In this document: in pieces, positions 16,589 to 25,246 of the stretch | How the letters are laid out: each line of letters opens with the position of its first letter | Numbering within the stretch: the first letter of the stretch is position 1 | Assembly: GCA_023390655.1 (NCBI GenBank) | Contig: JAEWCL010000006.1 | Span: 62,001-126,000, forward strand | Direction: 5' to 3' | Length of the DNA: 64,000 bases | Origin: Bacillota bacterium | Lineage (GTDB): Bacteria > Bacillota > Clostridia > Christensenellales > CAG-138 | Notes under the pieces: generated by a model | The model's database searches: none | What the model was told of the DNA's origin: nothing | What the model saw: the letters and a program-made list of their open reading frames with translations, nothing else | Translations under genes and position numbers: made by a program

Positions 16589-17424
16589 ACACGGTTGCAC
16601 AGGCGCTCCTCTTTGCGCAGCAGGAACTTCTTTCTGTGGCGGAGGAGGAAAGTGCGCAGCAGGCGAGGCTTCTCGTGGCGCATGTGCTTGCATGCCCGCC
16701 CCAGGAGCTGTTGTTCAAACGCCAGCAGCGGATGGCGCCGGAACAGGCGCGGCAGCTGCAAACACTTCTTGACCGCCGCAAAGGCGGCGAGCCGCTGCAA
16801 TACCTGTTGGGCGAGTGGGGCTTTATGGGCCTCGCGTTTCTGGTACAGCCGGGTGTACTCATCCCCCGGCAGGACACGGAAACGCTGTGCGAGCAGGCGC
16901 TACAGCTCGCAAAAGCGCGCGGATACAAGACCGCGCTCGATGTGTGCTGCGGCACGGGCTGCATCGGTATTTCCATCGCGAAGCTTGGCGGCCTTGATGT
17001 GACGTGTACCGATCTTTCGCCGGAGTGTGTGGCGCTGGCCCGGCAAAATGCCGTTAGAAACGGTGCCGGCATCGCAACGCTGACCGGCAGTTTTTTTGCG
17101 CCGGTTACCGGGCGGTTTGATATGATATTGGCCAATCCGCCGTATTTGACGGCGGCGGATATGGAAGCCCTGCAGCGCGAGGTCTCCTTTGAACCGAAGC
17201 TTGCGCTTTACGGCGGGGAAGACGGGCTTGCGGCGTACCGCGAGATTGCAGCAGGATATGAAGCGCATCTCAATGAAGGCGGTGCAATGCTGCTTGAAGT
17301 CGGCGCGGGGCAGGCGGGTGACGTCAGCGCCCTGTTTGCAGGATGCCGCACAACATGGATTGACGATTACAATGGCGTTGTGCGCGTGGTACAGGTGAAA
17401 GCGCAGGGAGGAACGGATGCGTAA
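16585..17424 (+). CDS. prmC: Peptide chain release factor N5-glutamine methyltransferase
   Basis: A 279-residue SAM-dependent methyltransferase that methylates the Gln of the GGQ motif in release factors. It has an N-terminal helical domain (1-75), PRQDTETL, the SAM loop DVCCGTGCIGI (about 118-128), and the catalytic NPPYL near residue 183. ATGA overlap with the upstream DUF1385 gene and the nearby prfA, whose product is its substrate, support the call. Confidence 0.95.
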   Translation: MNTVAQALLFAQQELLSVAEEESAQQARLLVAHVLACPPQELLFKRQQRMAPEQARQLQTLLDRRKGGEPLQYLLGEWGFMGLAFLVQPGVLIPRQDTETLCEQALQLAKARGYKTALDVCCGTGCIGISIAKLGGLDVTCTDLSPECVALARQNAVRNGAGIATLTGSFFAPVTGRFDMILANPPYLTAADMEALQREVSFEPKLALYGGEDGLAAYREIAAGYEAHLNEGGAMLLEVGAGQAGDVSALFAGCRTTWIDDYNGVVRVVQVKAQGGTDA

Positions 17425-18742
17425 GAGAAGGATGCCGAGCCTGAAAAAAGGAAGGGTCTTTCTTGCATCCCTGCTGTGCGCCATGCTTTTGTGCGGCTGC
17501 AATAACATCCAGCCCGCGTTTATGGAGGAGCCGGACATATTGGAGGTTCCGCAGGCGGCTGCGGCAACGCCCGTTGTGACAGTTGCGCCGACCCCGGAAC
17601 CTACATCGCACCCCACGCCAACGCCGGAGCCTGTTTCCGTCTATGCCACCATCGGCGCGGTCGGGGACATTATGATGATGCAGAGCCAGGTGAGCGGCGC
17701 GTGGAACAGCAAAACCCAAAGCTATGACTTTGCACCCAGCTTTTTTGCCATGCAGCCGCTGTTTTCCCGCGTCAATCTGCTGTGTGCCAACTTGGAAACC
17801 CCGCTTGCCGGGGCCGAGGCCGGATATTCCGGCCCTGCGCCAAGCATCCCCACGCCTTTGCCTGACGGGACGCCTGCGGAACGGGAGTTTCAAACGTTCA
17901 ACGCGCCGGATTCACTTGCGGCATCGCTGAAAACTGTGGGATTTGACGTCATCACCACTGCCAACAACCACTGCCTGGATCGGGCAAGTGCCGGGCTATC
18001 CCGCACCGCGCAGGTGCTGCGGGAGGCGGGGCTTGTGCAGCTTGGGTCCTATCTCTCACAGGAAGATCGGGCAACGCCGCGCGTTGTAGAAGTCAACGGC
18101 ATCCGAATTGGGCTTCTTGCATGGACGTCCAGCGTAAATAAGCGCGAGGGCATGCTAAGCGCGGAGGAACGCGCCTATGCCGTAGGAAGGTTCCATAAAG
18201 AGAAAATGGCGGAAGATATCCGCATACTGCGCGAAGCGGGCGCGGAATTCATCATCGCGTTTCCGCATTGGGATGAGGAGTTTATGGAAACGCCCACAAG
18301 CTCCACGAAAAAATGGGCCGCATGGATGCTCGAACAGGGCGTTGACGCGGTGCTGGGTTCCCATCCGCATGTCGTCCAACCGGCCGAGTATGTGACGGTG
18401 GAGCGGGACGGCGGCGCATATACGGGGCTTGTGGCCTACTCCATGGGGAACTTTATTTCCAATATGTTCCCCGCGCCCAAGAACTATGGCATGTATGTGG
18501 AACTGACGCTCGAAAAAACACCTGCAGGCATTGTCTCTCTAAAAGAAGCGGGCATGCTTCCGCTGCTTTGTATCAAACATAAGGTGGAGGGCCGTACACT
18601 CCATGAGGTGCTGCCTGCGCTTAGGGACACTTCCGCCGTCACAGCGTATGGAGCGCTTTCTGCACAGGAACAGGCACAACTGCAGGATGCACGCGCCCAT
18701 GTGGAGCGCGTGGCGGGAACTGCGGTACCCATGTTGGGATAA
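17417..18742 (+). CDS. CapA-family metallophosphatase-like lipoprotein
   Basis: A 441-residue lipoprotein (basic start, hydrophobic stretch, lipobox LLCGC) with a Pro/Thr/Glu spacer (PTPEPTSHPTPTPEP) and a PGA_cap domain. This domain resembles calcineurin-like metallophosphatases: GAVGDIMMM, NLETPL, ANNHCLD, FPHWDEEF, GSHPHV. Homologues take part in poly-gamma-glutamate capsule handling (CapA/PgsA), but no capB or capC is near, so the substrate is open. The start overlaps the prmC end by 8 bases and has GGGAGGAA. Confidence 0.88.
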   Translation: MRKRRMPSLKKGRVFLASLLCAMLLCGCNNIQPAFMEEPDILEVPQAAAATPVVTVAPTPEPTSHPTPTPEPVSVYATIGAVGDIMMMQSQVSGAWNSKTQSYDFAPSFFAMQPLFSRVNLLCANLETPLAGAEAGYSGPAPSIPTPLPDGTPAEREFQTFNAPDSLAASLKTVGFDVITTANNHCLDRASAGLSRTAQVLREAGLVQLGSYLSQEDRATPRVVEVNGIRIGLLAWTSSVNKREGMLSAEERAYAVGRFHKEKMAEDIRILREAGAEFIIAFPHWDEEFMETPTSSTKKWAAWMLEQGVDAVLGSHPHVVQPAEYVTVERDGGAYTGLVAYSMGNFISNMFPAPKNYGMYVELTLEKTPAGIVSLKEAGMLPLLCIKHKVEGRTLHEVLPALRDTSAVTAYGALSAQEQAQLQDARAHVERVAGTAVPMLG

Positions 18743-18794
18743 AAGTCGATAACAACGCGGCCTTTTCTGGCTGCGAAACAAAAAGGGGAGCCCG

Positions 18795-19874
18795 ATGAAG
18801 AACAAGCTCGAGCTGATCAAACAGAGATATGAAAGATTAGGCCTTGCCCTGGCAGAGCCGGACGCCATGGCCGACCAGGCCGCGTGGCGCGCTATGGTCA
18901 AGGAGCATGCGGATTTAAGCGATATCGTACAGGAATACGATGCTTACCTTGCCGTGCAGCAGGCGCGCGCGGACTGCCGCGCCATGCTCGAAGACCATCT
19001 GGATGCGGAAATGAAGGAAATGGTGCACGCGGAACTGGCGGAGCTGATTGAGCGTGAAGAGAAGTTTTTGGAAAACCTCAAAATCCTGCTGCTGCCCAAG
19101 GACCCCAACGACGATAAGGACGTTATCATCGAAGTGCGCGCAGGCACCGGCGGCGATGAAGCGGCACTATTTGGCGCTGACTTATTGCGCATGTACCTGC
19201 GCTACGCGGAGCGCAACGGCTACAAGGTGGACTACCTGACCAACAACGTCACCGACATGGGCGGCGTCAAGGAAGTGGTCATCTCGTTAGGCGGCAAGCG
19301 CGGGGCCTACAGCCGCCTCAAATACGAAAGCGGCGTGCACCGCGTGCAGCGCGTGCCCGAAACCGAGTCCCAGGGCCGCATCCATACCTCCGCCGCGACC
19401 GTCGCCGTATTGCCGGAAGCGGAGGACGTGGAGGTGGACATCAAGGACGGCGATCTTCGCATCGATACCTACCGTTCCTCGGGCGCGGGCGGCCAGCATG
19501 TCAACAAAACCGACAGCGCCATCCGCATCACCCATCTGCCGACGGGTCTTGTCGTGGCCTGCCAGGATGAACGTTCCCAACTCAAGAACAAGGAGCAGGC
19601 CATGCGCCTGTTAAAGAGCCGCCTTTTGGAAATGTACCAGACCCAGCAGGACAAGGAGCAGGCCAGCGTCCGCAAAAGCATGGTGGGCTCGGGCGACCGC
19701 AGCGAGCGCATCCGAACCTACAACTTTCCGCAGGGCCGCGTGACGGACCATCGCATCGGCGTGACGCTCTACAAGCTCGAGCAGTTCCTCGATGGCGATA
19801 TGGATGAAATGATCGATGCGCTGATCTTAGCCGACCGTGCAGCAAAGCTTGGCAGCGCGGAGGGTGCGGAGTAA
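18795..19874 (+). CDS. prfA: Peptide chain release factor 1
   Basis: A 359-residue class I release factor that reads UAA and UAG. It has the codon-recognition tripeptide PxT as PET in RVQRVPETESQG (RF2 would have SPF) and the catalytic GGQ in SSGAGGQHVNKTDSA, whose Gln is the PrmC target. The length is normal and AAAGGGGAG precedes the ATG. It follows prmC and the CapA-like gene and precedes Sua5, as in Bacillus. Confidence 0.97.
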   Translation: MKNKLELIKQRYERLGLALAEPDAMADQAAWRAMVKEHADLSDIVQEYDAYLAVQQARADCRAMLEDHLDAEMKEMVHAELAELIEREEKFLENLKILLLPKDPNDDKDVIIEVRAGTGGDEAALFGADLLRMYLRYAERNGYKVDYLTNNVTDMGGVKEVVISLGGKRGAYSRLKYESGVHRVQRVPETESQGRIHTSAATVAVLPEAEDVEVDIKDGDLRIDTYRSSGAGGQHVNKTDSAIRITHLPTGLVVACQDERSQLKNKEQAMRLLKSRLLEMYQTQQDKEQASVRKSMVGSGDRSERIRTYNFPQGRVTDHRIGVTLYKLEQFLDGDMDEMIDALILADRAAKLGSAEGAE

Positions 19875-19888
19875 ATGGAAAAGGTGTG

Positions 19889-19942
19889 AATGGGGCTCTG
19901 CCCCATACCCCGGCAAAAGGCCGTACGGCCCTTTGAAATCCC
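19889..19942. repeat. Mosaic intergenic repeat, copy 1 (short)
   Basis: Two palindromic blocks between prfA and Sua5: TGGGGCTCTGCCCCA (19890-19904) and an AAAGGCCGTACGGCCCTTT block (about 19915-19934), ending in ATCCCAT. The same blocks occur near 24451-24510 and, inverted, near 56953-56995. It could fold as RNA hairpins but has no T run. Confidence 0.65.
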
Positions 19943-19957
19943 ATCTTGGAGGGTACC

Positions 19958-21001
19958 ATGCAAACAACGCTCATCGACGCGAGGGGAAACCCGGAAGCGG
20001 GCACGCAGCTTGGCGGGCAGCTTTTGCGCGCGGGCGGGCTTGTGGCGTTTCCCACGGAAACCGTATACGGCCTTGGCGCAAATGGGCTGGATGCGGACGC
20101 CGTACAAAAGATATTTGAGGCAAAGGGCCGGCCGGGAGACAATCCGCTCATTCTACATGTAGCCCGCAGAAACGATGTCAGAAACCTGTGGGATAGCGTC
20201 CCCGAAACCGCACGGCGGTTGATGGATGCGTTCTGGCCCGGGCCGCTGACGCTCGTCTACACCAAATCAAACCTTGTGCCGGACGCCGTGACGGCGGGCT
20301 TAGACACCGTGGCCATACGCATGCCGGAGCACAGGACGGCGCGCGCTCTCATCAAAGCTGCGGACGTGCCGGTTGCGGCGCCCAGCGCCAACCTTTCCGG
20401 CAAGCCCAGCCCGACCACGGTGCAGCATGTGATGGACGATATGTGCGGCAAAATTCCGCTGATCATCGATGGCGGACCTTGTGAATATGGTTTAGAGTCA
20501 ACAGTTTTAAAAATCGGCTCTCCGTGCGTCATCCTGCGCCCGGGCGCTGTCACGCAGAGCATGATTGAAGCTGTCGCGGGCCCCATCCAGCTCCACAAAA
20601 GCCTGCTTGCGCCCCTTGCAAGCGGGGAGGATGCGGCGTCACCCGGCATGAAGTATAAACATTATGCCCCGGATGCGGAGGTCGTTGTCGTCACCGGCAA
20701 GCCCGCAAGCATTGCAAAGCGTATTGCGGAGCTGTATGAAAGCTATACATTTTCGGGGAAAAGCTGTGTTATTTTGGCGACAGAGCAAACCCGCCACTTT
20801 TATCGCGGAAAAGAGTATGTTATAATAGGCGACAGAGAGCGCCCAAAATCGCTTTGCGAAAGCCTGTTTTCCACACTCAGGCAGCAGGGCGGCAGGGCCG
20901 ATGTGCTTCTTTGCGAAGGAATTCCCGCGGAAGAAGCGGGCCTTGCGTTTATGAACCGGCTGCTGCGTGCGGCAGGGTTCCATACCGTACAGGCGCAGTA
21001 A
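19958..21001 (+). CDS. L-threonylcarbamoyladenylate synthase (Sua5/YwlC)
   Basis: A 347-residue enzyme that makes threonylcarbamoyl-AMP from Thr, bicarbonate and ATP for the tRNA t6A37 modification. It has the YrdC domain (FPTETVYGLG near 32-41, KGRPGDNPL, APSANLSGKPSPT) and the extra Sua5 C-terminal domain with the SPGMKYKHYAP linker. ATG 19958 has TTGGAGGG upstream. It is followed by the arginine-phosphatase-like gene, as in the Bacillus ywlC-ywlE region; spoIIR, present there in Bacillus, is absent here. Confidence 0.95.
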   Translation: MQTTLIDARGNPEAGTQLGGQLLRAGGLVAFPTETVYGLGANGLDADAVQKIFEAKGRPGDNPLILHVARRNDVRNLWDSVPETARRLMDAFWPGPLTLVYTKSNLVPDAVTAGLDTVAIRMPEHRTARALIKAADVPVAAPSANLSGKPSPTTVQHVMDDMCGKIPLIIDGGPCEYGLESTVLKIGSPCVILRPGAVTQSMIEAVAGPIQLHKSLLAPLASGEDAASPGMKYKHYAPDAEVVVVTGKPASIAKRIAELYESYTFSGKSCVILATEQTRHFYRGKEYVIIGDRERPKSLCESLFSTLRQQGGRADVLLCEGIPAEEAGLAFMNRLLRAAGFHTVQAQ

Positions 21002-21078
21002 GCCCATCTTTTCTTCGCTTTTTAAATTGCGCGTATGCGCGAACAATTGCGGCAACCCCGCATGAACAGGAGGATATT

Positions 21079-21564
21079 TTGAAAACCGTGTTATTCGTCT
21101 GCACCGGCAACAGTTGCCGAAGTCCCATGGCCGAAGCCATTATGGGGGAGCTGGTAGACGACCACCCACGATTGTCGGGTACCATTGAAGCGGAATCGGC
21201 AGGAACCATGGCGTGCGAGGGCGCGGAAATGACCCCGTATGCGCAGATGGCATTGGAGCAGATGGGCATCCGCCCGGGGCGCCACCGTGCGCAGCAGCTC
21301 ACGCCGGAGCTTGCGGAAAAAGCCGATTTGATCCTGACAATGGAAGCGCAGCACATCGATGAAGTGGAAGCCTTATGCCCCGAAGCGCGGGACAAGGCGC
21401 ATACCCTCAGAGGATACGCTGCGGGCGTAGACGGATTTCCGGGAGACGAAGAATACGATATACAGGATCCGTTCCGTGAACCGTTGGATGTATACATTGA
21501 GACGGCGGAAGAGATCCGGGACGCTGTGGCGCGTGTGCTGCAGCGGCTTGATAAAGAAGCATAG
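21079..21564 (+). CDS. Low-molecular-weight protein phosphatase, YwlE-like (probable arginine phosphatase)
   Basis: A 161-residue LMW-PTP fold enzyme with the P-loop CTGNSCRSPMAE (Cys8 here) and the general acid region DIQDPF. In Bacillus YwlE a Thr in this loop (CTGNT) selects phospho-arginine, while tyrosine phosphatases have Ile; here it is Ser, closer to YwlE. The start is TTG 21079 with AGGAGG seven bases upstream; the longer frame from 20854 overlaps the Sua5 gene and is not used. The neighbours match the ywlC-ywlE-rpiB order. Arginine phosphatase activity is inferred. Confidence 0.88.
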   Translation: MKTVLFVCTGNSCRSPMAEAIMGELVDDHPRLSGTIEAESAGTMACEGAEMTPYAQMALEQMGIRPGRHRAQQLTPELAEKADLILTMEAQHIDEVEALCPEARDKAHTLRGYAAGVDGFPGDEEYDIQDPFREPLDVYIETAEEIRDAVARVLQRLDKEA

Positions 21565-21643
21565 GGCTGTTTTACGGGGAGTATACTCTAGGAAGAAAAG
21601 CCCTTCCGGGAGAAACAGCGGAAAAAGAACACAGGAGACAAAT

Positions 21644-22090
21644 ATGAGAATTGGTTTTGGCAGCGATCACGGCGGATATACGCTCAAGGCGAAGCTGATC
21701 GCACTCGCGCAGGAACTTGGACACGAAACCGTAGATTTTGGCACCAACACGCCGGACAGCGTGGATTATCCCGATTATGCATCACCGGTTGCCACCGGCG
21801 TATCAAAGGGCGAGCTTGACCGCGGCGTGGTACTCTGCAACACCGGCATCGGCGCAAGCATTACCGCAAACAAAGCGAGCGGCGTGCGCTGCGCGCTTTG
21901 TTCGGATTCTCTTTCCGCCCGGCTTACCCGGGAACATAATGATACCAATATGCTCGCAATGGGTGCGTGCATGATTGGCGATTCCATGGCGGAGGAAATC
22001 TTGCGTGTTTGGCTCACCACACCGTTCTCCGGCGGTGAACGCCATTGCAGGAGACTTGAGAAATTGAAAGAATTTGAGGCTCGCCAGTAA
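21644..22090 (+). CDS. rpiB: Ribose-5-phosphate isomerase B
   Basis: A 148-residue RpiB/LacAB-family isomerase that interconverts ribose 5-phosphate and ribulose 5-phosphate. It has GSDHGGYTLK (about 6-15), the DxxP loop DYPDYA, the catalytic Cys in GVVLCNTGIGASI, and NMLAMG. ATG 21644 has AGGAGA upstream. The stop codon lies inside the loop of the following terminator hairpin. Confidence 0.93.
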   Translation: MRIGFGSDHGGYTLKAKLIALAQELGHETVDFGTNTPDSVDYPDYASPVATGVSKGELDRGVVLCNTGIGASITANKASGVRCALCSDSLSARLTREHNDTNMLAMGACMIGDSMAEEILRVWLTTPFSGGERHCRRLEKLKEFEARQ

Positions 22091-22110
22091 TGCTGGCGTA
22101 GCCTTTTTCT
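22077..22110 (+). terminator. rpiB terminator overlapping its stop codon
   Basis: AGGCTCGCCAG at 22077-22087 pairs with GCTGGCG-TA-GCCT at 22092-22104, then TTTTTCTT. The TAA stop (22088-22090) is the loop. Confidence 0.8.
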
Positions 22111-22143
22111 TATGCTGTTATTCTAATATTTGGGAGGAATACT

Positions 22144-22773
22144 ATGGGTAAGCTGGTCGTGATCGATCATCCGCTGGTACAGCACAAAATTTCTTTGCTT
22201 CGTGACAAGCATACAGGCACCAAGGAGTTCCGTGAACTGGTGCAGGAGCTTGCAACACTGATGGCCTATGAGGTCACGCGTGATCTGGAGCTTTGCGATA
22301 CAGTTGTGGAAACGCCGGTAGCGCTTGCAAACACCAAGGTGCTTGCGGGCAAGAAGCTGGGCATCGTCCCCATTCTCCGCGCGGGCTTGGGAATGGTGGA
22401 CGGCATGATGAGCCTCATCCCCGCGGCAAAGGTCGGCCATATCGGCCTGTACCGCGATCCGTCTACACTGGCGCCCGTGGATTATTACTGTAAGCTTCCG
22501 CCGGATGTTGGCGAACGCGACATCATCATTGTGGACCCGATGCTTGCAACCGGCGGCTCCGCTGTGGAAGCGGTGCGCATCGTCAAGGCGGCAGGCTGCA
22601 AGAGCGTGCGTCTGGTGTGCCTGATCGCAGCGCCTGAGGGCATTGCCGCCGTGCAGAAGGTGTATGATGATGTGGATATCTATGTGGCGGCGGTGGACAG
22701 CCACCTCAATGACCATGGCTACATCGTTCCCGGCCTTGGCGACGCGGGCGACCGCCTTTTCGGCACCAAGTAA
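22144..22773 (+). CDS. upp: Uracil phosphoribosyltransferase
   Basis: A 209-residue pyrimidine salvage enzyme that joins uracil and PRPP to UMP. It has the N-terminal VIDHPLVQHKI, the PRPP loop VDPMLATGGSA (about 131-141), and the uracil-binding end YIVPGLGDAGDR. The length is standard and GGGAGGAAT precedes the ATG. It closes the conserved prfA-Sua5-rpiB-upp block. Confidence 0.97.
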   Translation: MGKLVVIDHPLVQHKISLLRDKHTGTKEFRELVQELATLMAYEVTRDLELCDTVVETPVALANTKVLAGKKLGIVPILRAGLGMVDGMMSLIPAAKVGHIGLYRDPSTLAPVDYYCKLPPDVGERDIIIVDPMLATGGSAVEAVRIVKAAGCKSVRLVCLIAAPEGIAAVQKVYDDVDIYVAAVDSHLNDHGYIVPGLGDAGDRLFGTK

Positions 22774-22791
22774 ATAGTTAGTTCTGTTTAT

Positions 22792-22836
22792 GCATACGGA
22801 TGTGGGGAGTTTCCTTGCATCCGTATCGTCTGTTTT
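22792..22836 (+). terminator. upp terminator
   Basis: ATACGGATG pairs with CATCCGTAT (about 22794-22826) followed by a weak T-rich tail (CGTCTGTTTT). It marks the last ancestral-looking sequence before the AT-rich lnu gene. Confidence 0.65.
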
Positions 22837-22857
22837 AACCAAAATTAAGGGAGGCAT

Positions 22858-23352
22858 ATGATGGATAAAGACACTGCTACAGAACAAAATCTATTTCATA
22901 TTTTAGATTTATTTGAAAAACTTAAAGTATCATATTGGCTAGATGGTGGTTGGGGAGTAGATGTTTTAATTGGAAAACAACAAAGAGAACATAGGGATAT
23001 AGATATTGACTTTGATGCTAAATTTACAACTGAAGTTATCGAAAAATTAAAAGAGATTGGATATATTACAGAAGTCGATTGGATGCCGTCTAGAATGGAA
23101 TTAAAACATGAGGAATATGGATATTTAGATATACACCCGTTGAACTTTAATGCTGATGGTTCAATAACGCAAGCAGACCCAGAGGGTGGTGTATATACTT
23201 TTCAGAAAGAGTGGTTTACAACAACGGACTACAAAGGACTTCAAATACCATGTATTTCAAAAGAAGCACAACTACTTTTTCACTCTGGATATGAGTTGAA
23301 AGAAAAAGACAAATTCGACATTGATAATTTAAATTCAATTACGAGTGATTAG
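22858..23352 (+). CDS. lnu(C): Lincosamide nucleotidyltransferase, Lnu(A)/Lnu(C) type
   Basis: A 164-residue nucleotidyltransferase that inactivates lincomycin and clindamycin by adenylylation. The segments YWLDGGWGVDVL, GKQQREHRDIDID and MPSRMELKHEEYGYLDIHP match, from memory, the Lnu(A)/Lnu(C) resistance proteins; DGGWGVD and the DID carboxylates bind metal and nucleotide. The 164-residue length suggests lnu(C), but the class needs a database check. Base composition is strikingly AT-rich with AT-ending codons, unlike all neighbours, so recent transfer is likely. No transposase or obvious terminal repeat is next to it. GGGAGGC precedes the ATG. Confidence 0.85.
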   Translation: MMDKDTATEQNLFHILDLFEKLKVSYWLDGGWGVDVLIGKQQREHRDIDIDFDAKFTTEVIEKLKEIGYITEVDWMPSRMELKHEEYGYLDIHPLNFNADGSITQADPEGGVYTFQKEWFTTTDYKGLQIPCISKEAQLLFHSGYELKEKDKFDIDNLNSITSD

Positions 23353-23448
23353 AACATTCACTTTACGAAAACTTATCATTTCTGCGGGGATGCGGCATAG
23401 AGAGTACTCTTGAGCTTTTTCGCCTCCCCATCCGAAAGGAATCATACC

Positions 23449-24387
23449 ATGCAGATATTGCCGGTACTCAACATCGTGTTGCCAGTGCTTCTCACACTGG
23501 CGTTGGGCGCGTTTGCGCGAAAAAAAAAGGTGATCTCCGCAGAAGGGGCCGTGGCCCTCAAGCAGATCGTCTCCAACTTCACCTTGCCCGCCGTTGTGTT
23601 CGGCGCGTTCTACAATGCGAAGTACGATATTTCCATATTTGTGTTTGCACTCGTCATGCTGCTGTGCTGCGGCCTGGGGCTGCTGCTGGGCAGGCTTGCC
23701 ATGAGGCTTTTTCGCATCCGCCAACCGCTGCTGCCGTTTCTGACGTCCGGGTTTGAAGTGGGCATGATGGGCTATGCGCTCTATACCATGCTCTTTGGCG
23801 CGGAGCATCTGACCAATATGGCCATTGCGGACCTCGGGCAGGTCGTGTTTGTGTTCAGCATCTATGTGTCCCTGTTAAACGCGCAGAACGGCATGGGCAG
23901 GAAGGAAACCATCCGCGCCATGCTTTCTTCGCCGCCGTTCTGGGGCATTTTCTCCGGCCTGATCATCGGCGTTACGGGATTGGGCGCGGTGATCGCAAAC
24001 TCGCTCATCGGCCCCACGCTTGATAGCGTGTTAAGCTTTTTGGGTGCGCCCACCGGGTATGCGATTCTCTTTGCCATCGGGTATGAAATTGAAATTTCCC
24101 GCAGCAATTTGAAGGAAGCCATCATTGCCGCGGTGATCCGGCTTGTGATTATGGCGGCGCTGTGCCTGCTTGCGCTGACACTGGTCAACCTGTTTATCCC
24201 TGTGAGCGTATACCTGAAATTTGCTTTGCTTCTAGTGTTTATCCTGCCTGCGCCCTTCATGCTGCCGATTTTTGCAAAGGACCCGGCGCAATCCGCCTAT
24301 GCGTCCACCTGCCTGTCGCTGTATACGCTATTGTCCATCGGGCTGTTTGCGGTGCTGACGATGTTTGCGCAGGCGGCGCTTGCGTAG
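23449..24387 (+). CDS. AEC-family (auxin efflux carrier-like) transporter
   Basis: A 312-residue membrane protein with about ten helices and the AEC/BASS-type inverted-repeat fold: LPVLLTLALGAFARKKKVIS start, KQIVSNFTLPAVVF in the first half and LFAIGYEIE in the second. Bacterial AEC members move malate, malonate or other organic anions; the substrate here is unknown. ATG 23449 has GAAAGGAA upstream; the earlier in-frame start lacks one. It stands alone after the lnu insertion. Confidence 0.85.
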   Translation: MQILPVLNIVLPVLLTLALGAFARKKKVISAEGAVALKQIVSNFTLPAVVFGAFYNAKYDISIFVFALVMLLCCGLGLLLGRLAMRLFRIRQPLLPFLTSGFEVGMMGYALYTMLFGAEHLTNMAIADLGQVVFVFSIYVSLLNAQNGMGRKETIRAMLSSPPFWGIFSGLIIGVTGLGAVIANSLIGPTLDSVLSFLGAPTGYAILFAIGYEIEISRSNLKEAIIAAVIRLVIMAALCLLALTLVNLFIPVSVYLKFALLLVFILPAPFMLPIFAKDPAQSAYASTCLSLYTLLSIGLFAVLTMFAQAALA

Positions 24388-24450
24388 GAGGAAGTGGCAC
24401 ACGGAAAACGTACGGAAATCTATGCGTTCAGAGTATCGGAAAAGAATACG

Positions 24451-24592
24451 TTGGGGATCTGCCCCCAATCCCCCGCTTAGGGCCATTACGGCCCTAAGCA
24501 CCCATTTTTTCAGGATATTCTCTACGTTGGGAGGGGATTCCAAGGGACGTGTCCCTTGGATGGGGGACGGGGCAAAGCCCCCGAAAGAGGCT
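24451..24592. repeat. Mosaic intergenic repeat, copy 2 (full length)
   Basis: Two modules. Module 1 (24451-24512) has TTGGGGATCTGCCCCCAA, CCCCCGCTTAGGG and the palindrome TAGGGCCATTACGGCCCTA. Module 2 (about 24533-24592) has GGGGATTCCAAGGGACG, TGTCCCTTGG and GGGGACGGGGCAAAGCCCCC. Both modules recur in inverted order in the his operon at 56878-57005, and module 2 recurs at 36574-36622. The region holds no credible gene. Confidence 0.75.
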
Positions 24593-24638
24593 GCCGATTT
24601 GAACGCGCGGAAATCCGCACGTTTTTTGCACCGTTTCC

Positions 24639-25106
24639 CTATGCCTCCGCAACATCCTTTACCATCGGCAGGTAAGGCATCTCTTCATAGCCGAGTGCGC
24701 GGTACATGCGGATAGCGCCCTCGTTGGTTTTTGCCACCTCCAGGCGGTAGCGCACAGCGGTATCCATGTATTCCGCTTCTACAAACGCAAAGAGCGCTTT
24801 GCCAAAGCCTTTGCCCCGGTGTTTCGGCAGGACGTAAAGCTCTTCGAGCCAGACGACAAGGCCGCCCGCCTCGTTGGAGTGCGTCAGTGCAAGTAGCGCA
24901 AAGCCTGCGGGAGCGCCCTCATACTCGAGCATCAGGCCGCGTACATAGGGGCTATGCTCCATGCAGAGCGCAAACGTGCGCAAAAAATGTGACTCCGGTA
25001 TGGGTTGGCTGACGGCGCCGGAATGGTAAAACGCGGTTGCCATGCTAAGGTACGCGTCGCTGTCCTGCTGCGTAAACTCCCGGATATGCAGCGCTGTTTG
25101 GCACAT
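24639..25106 (-). CDS. GNAT-family N-acetyltransferase
   Basis: A 155-residue GNAT fold protein. The acetyl-CoA loop is PKHRGKGFGKALF (motif A, R/QxxGxG/A, near 97-103) and the C-terminal NEGAIRMYRALGYE is the usual motif B. The substrate is unknown; small amines or protein N-termini are common targets. ATG 25106 has AAGGAGG upstream. It is a single gene between the mosaic repeat and the betaine operon. Confidence 0.88.
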   Translation of the reverse strand: MCQTALHIREFTQQDSDAYLSMATAFYHSGAVSQPIPESHFLRTFALCMEHSPYVRGLMLEYEGAPAGFALLALTHSNEAGGLVVWLEELYVLPKHRGKGFGKALFAFVEAEYMDTAVRYRLEVAKTNEGAIRMYRALGYEEMPYLPMVKDVAEA

Positions 25107-25246
25107 GAGAAGGCCTCCTTTGTGGGGAATTCGTTGGGTTTACATTTTTTCTTTGCTATATAGAATGCCGTGCGAATACGCCGCACGGCATTCTTGCTGT
25201 TCCTATGAGTGTATCGTTCCCTACTAAAAAAGGCAAGCGGGGCGCA

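Noticed and set aside
19946..19957. TTG start for the Sua5 gene
   Set aside because: The TTG is part of the ribosome binding site (TTGGAGGG) of the ATG at 19958.
22837..23448. Insertion sequence or transposon around lnu
   Set aside because: No transposase frame, terminal inverted repeat or target duplication could be seen on either side.
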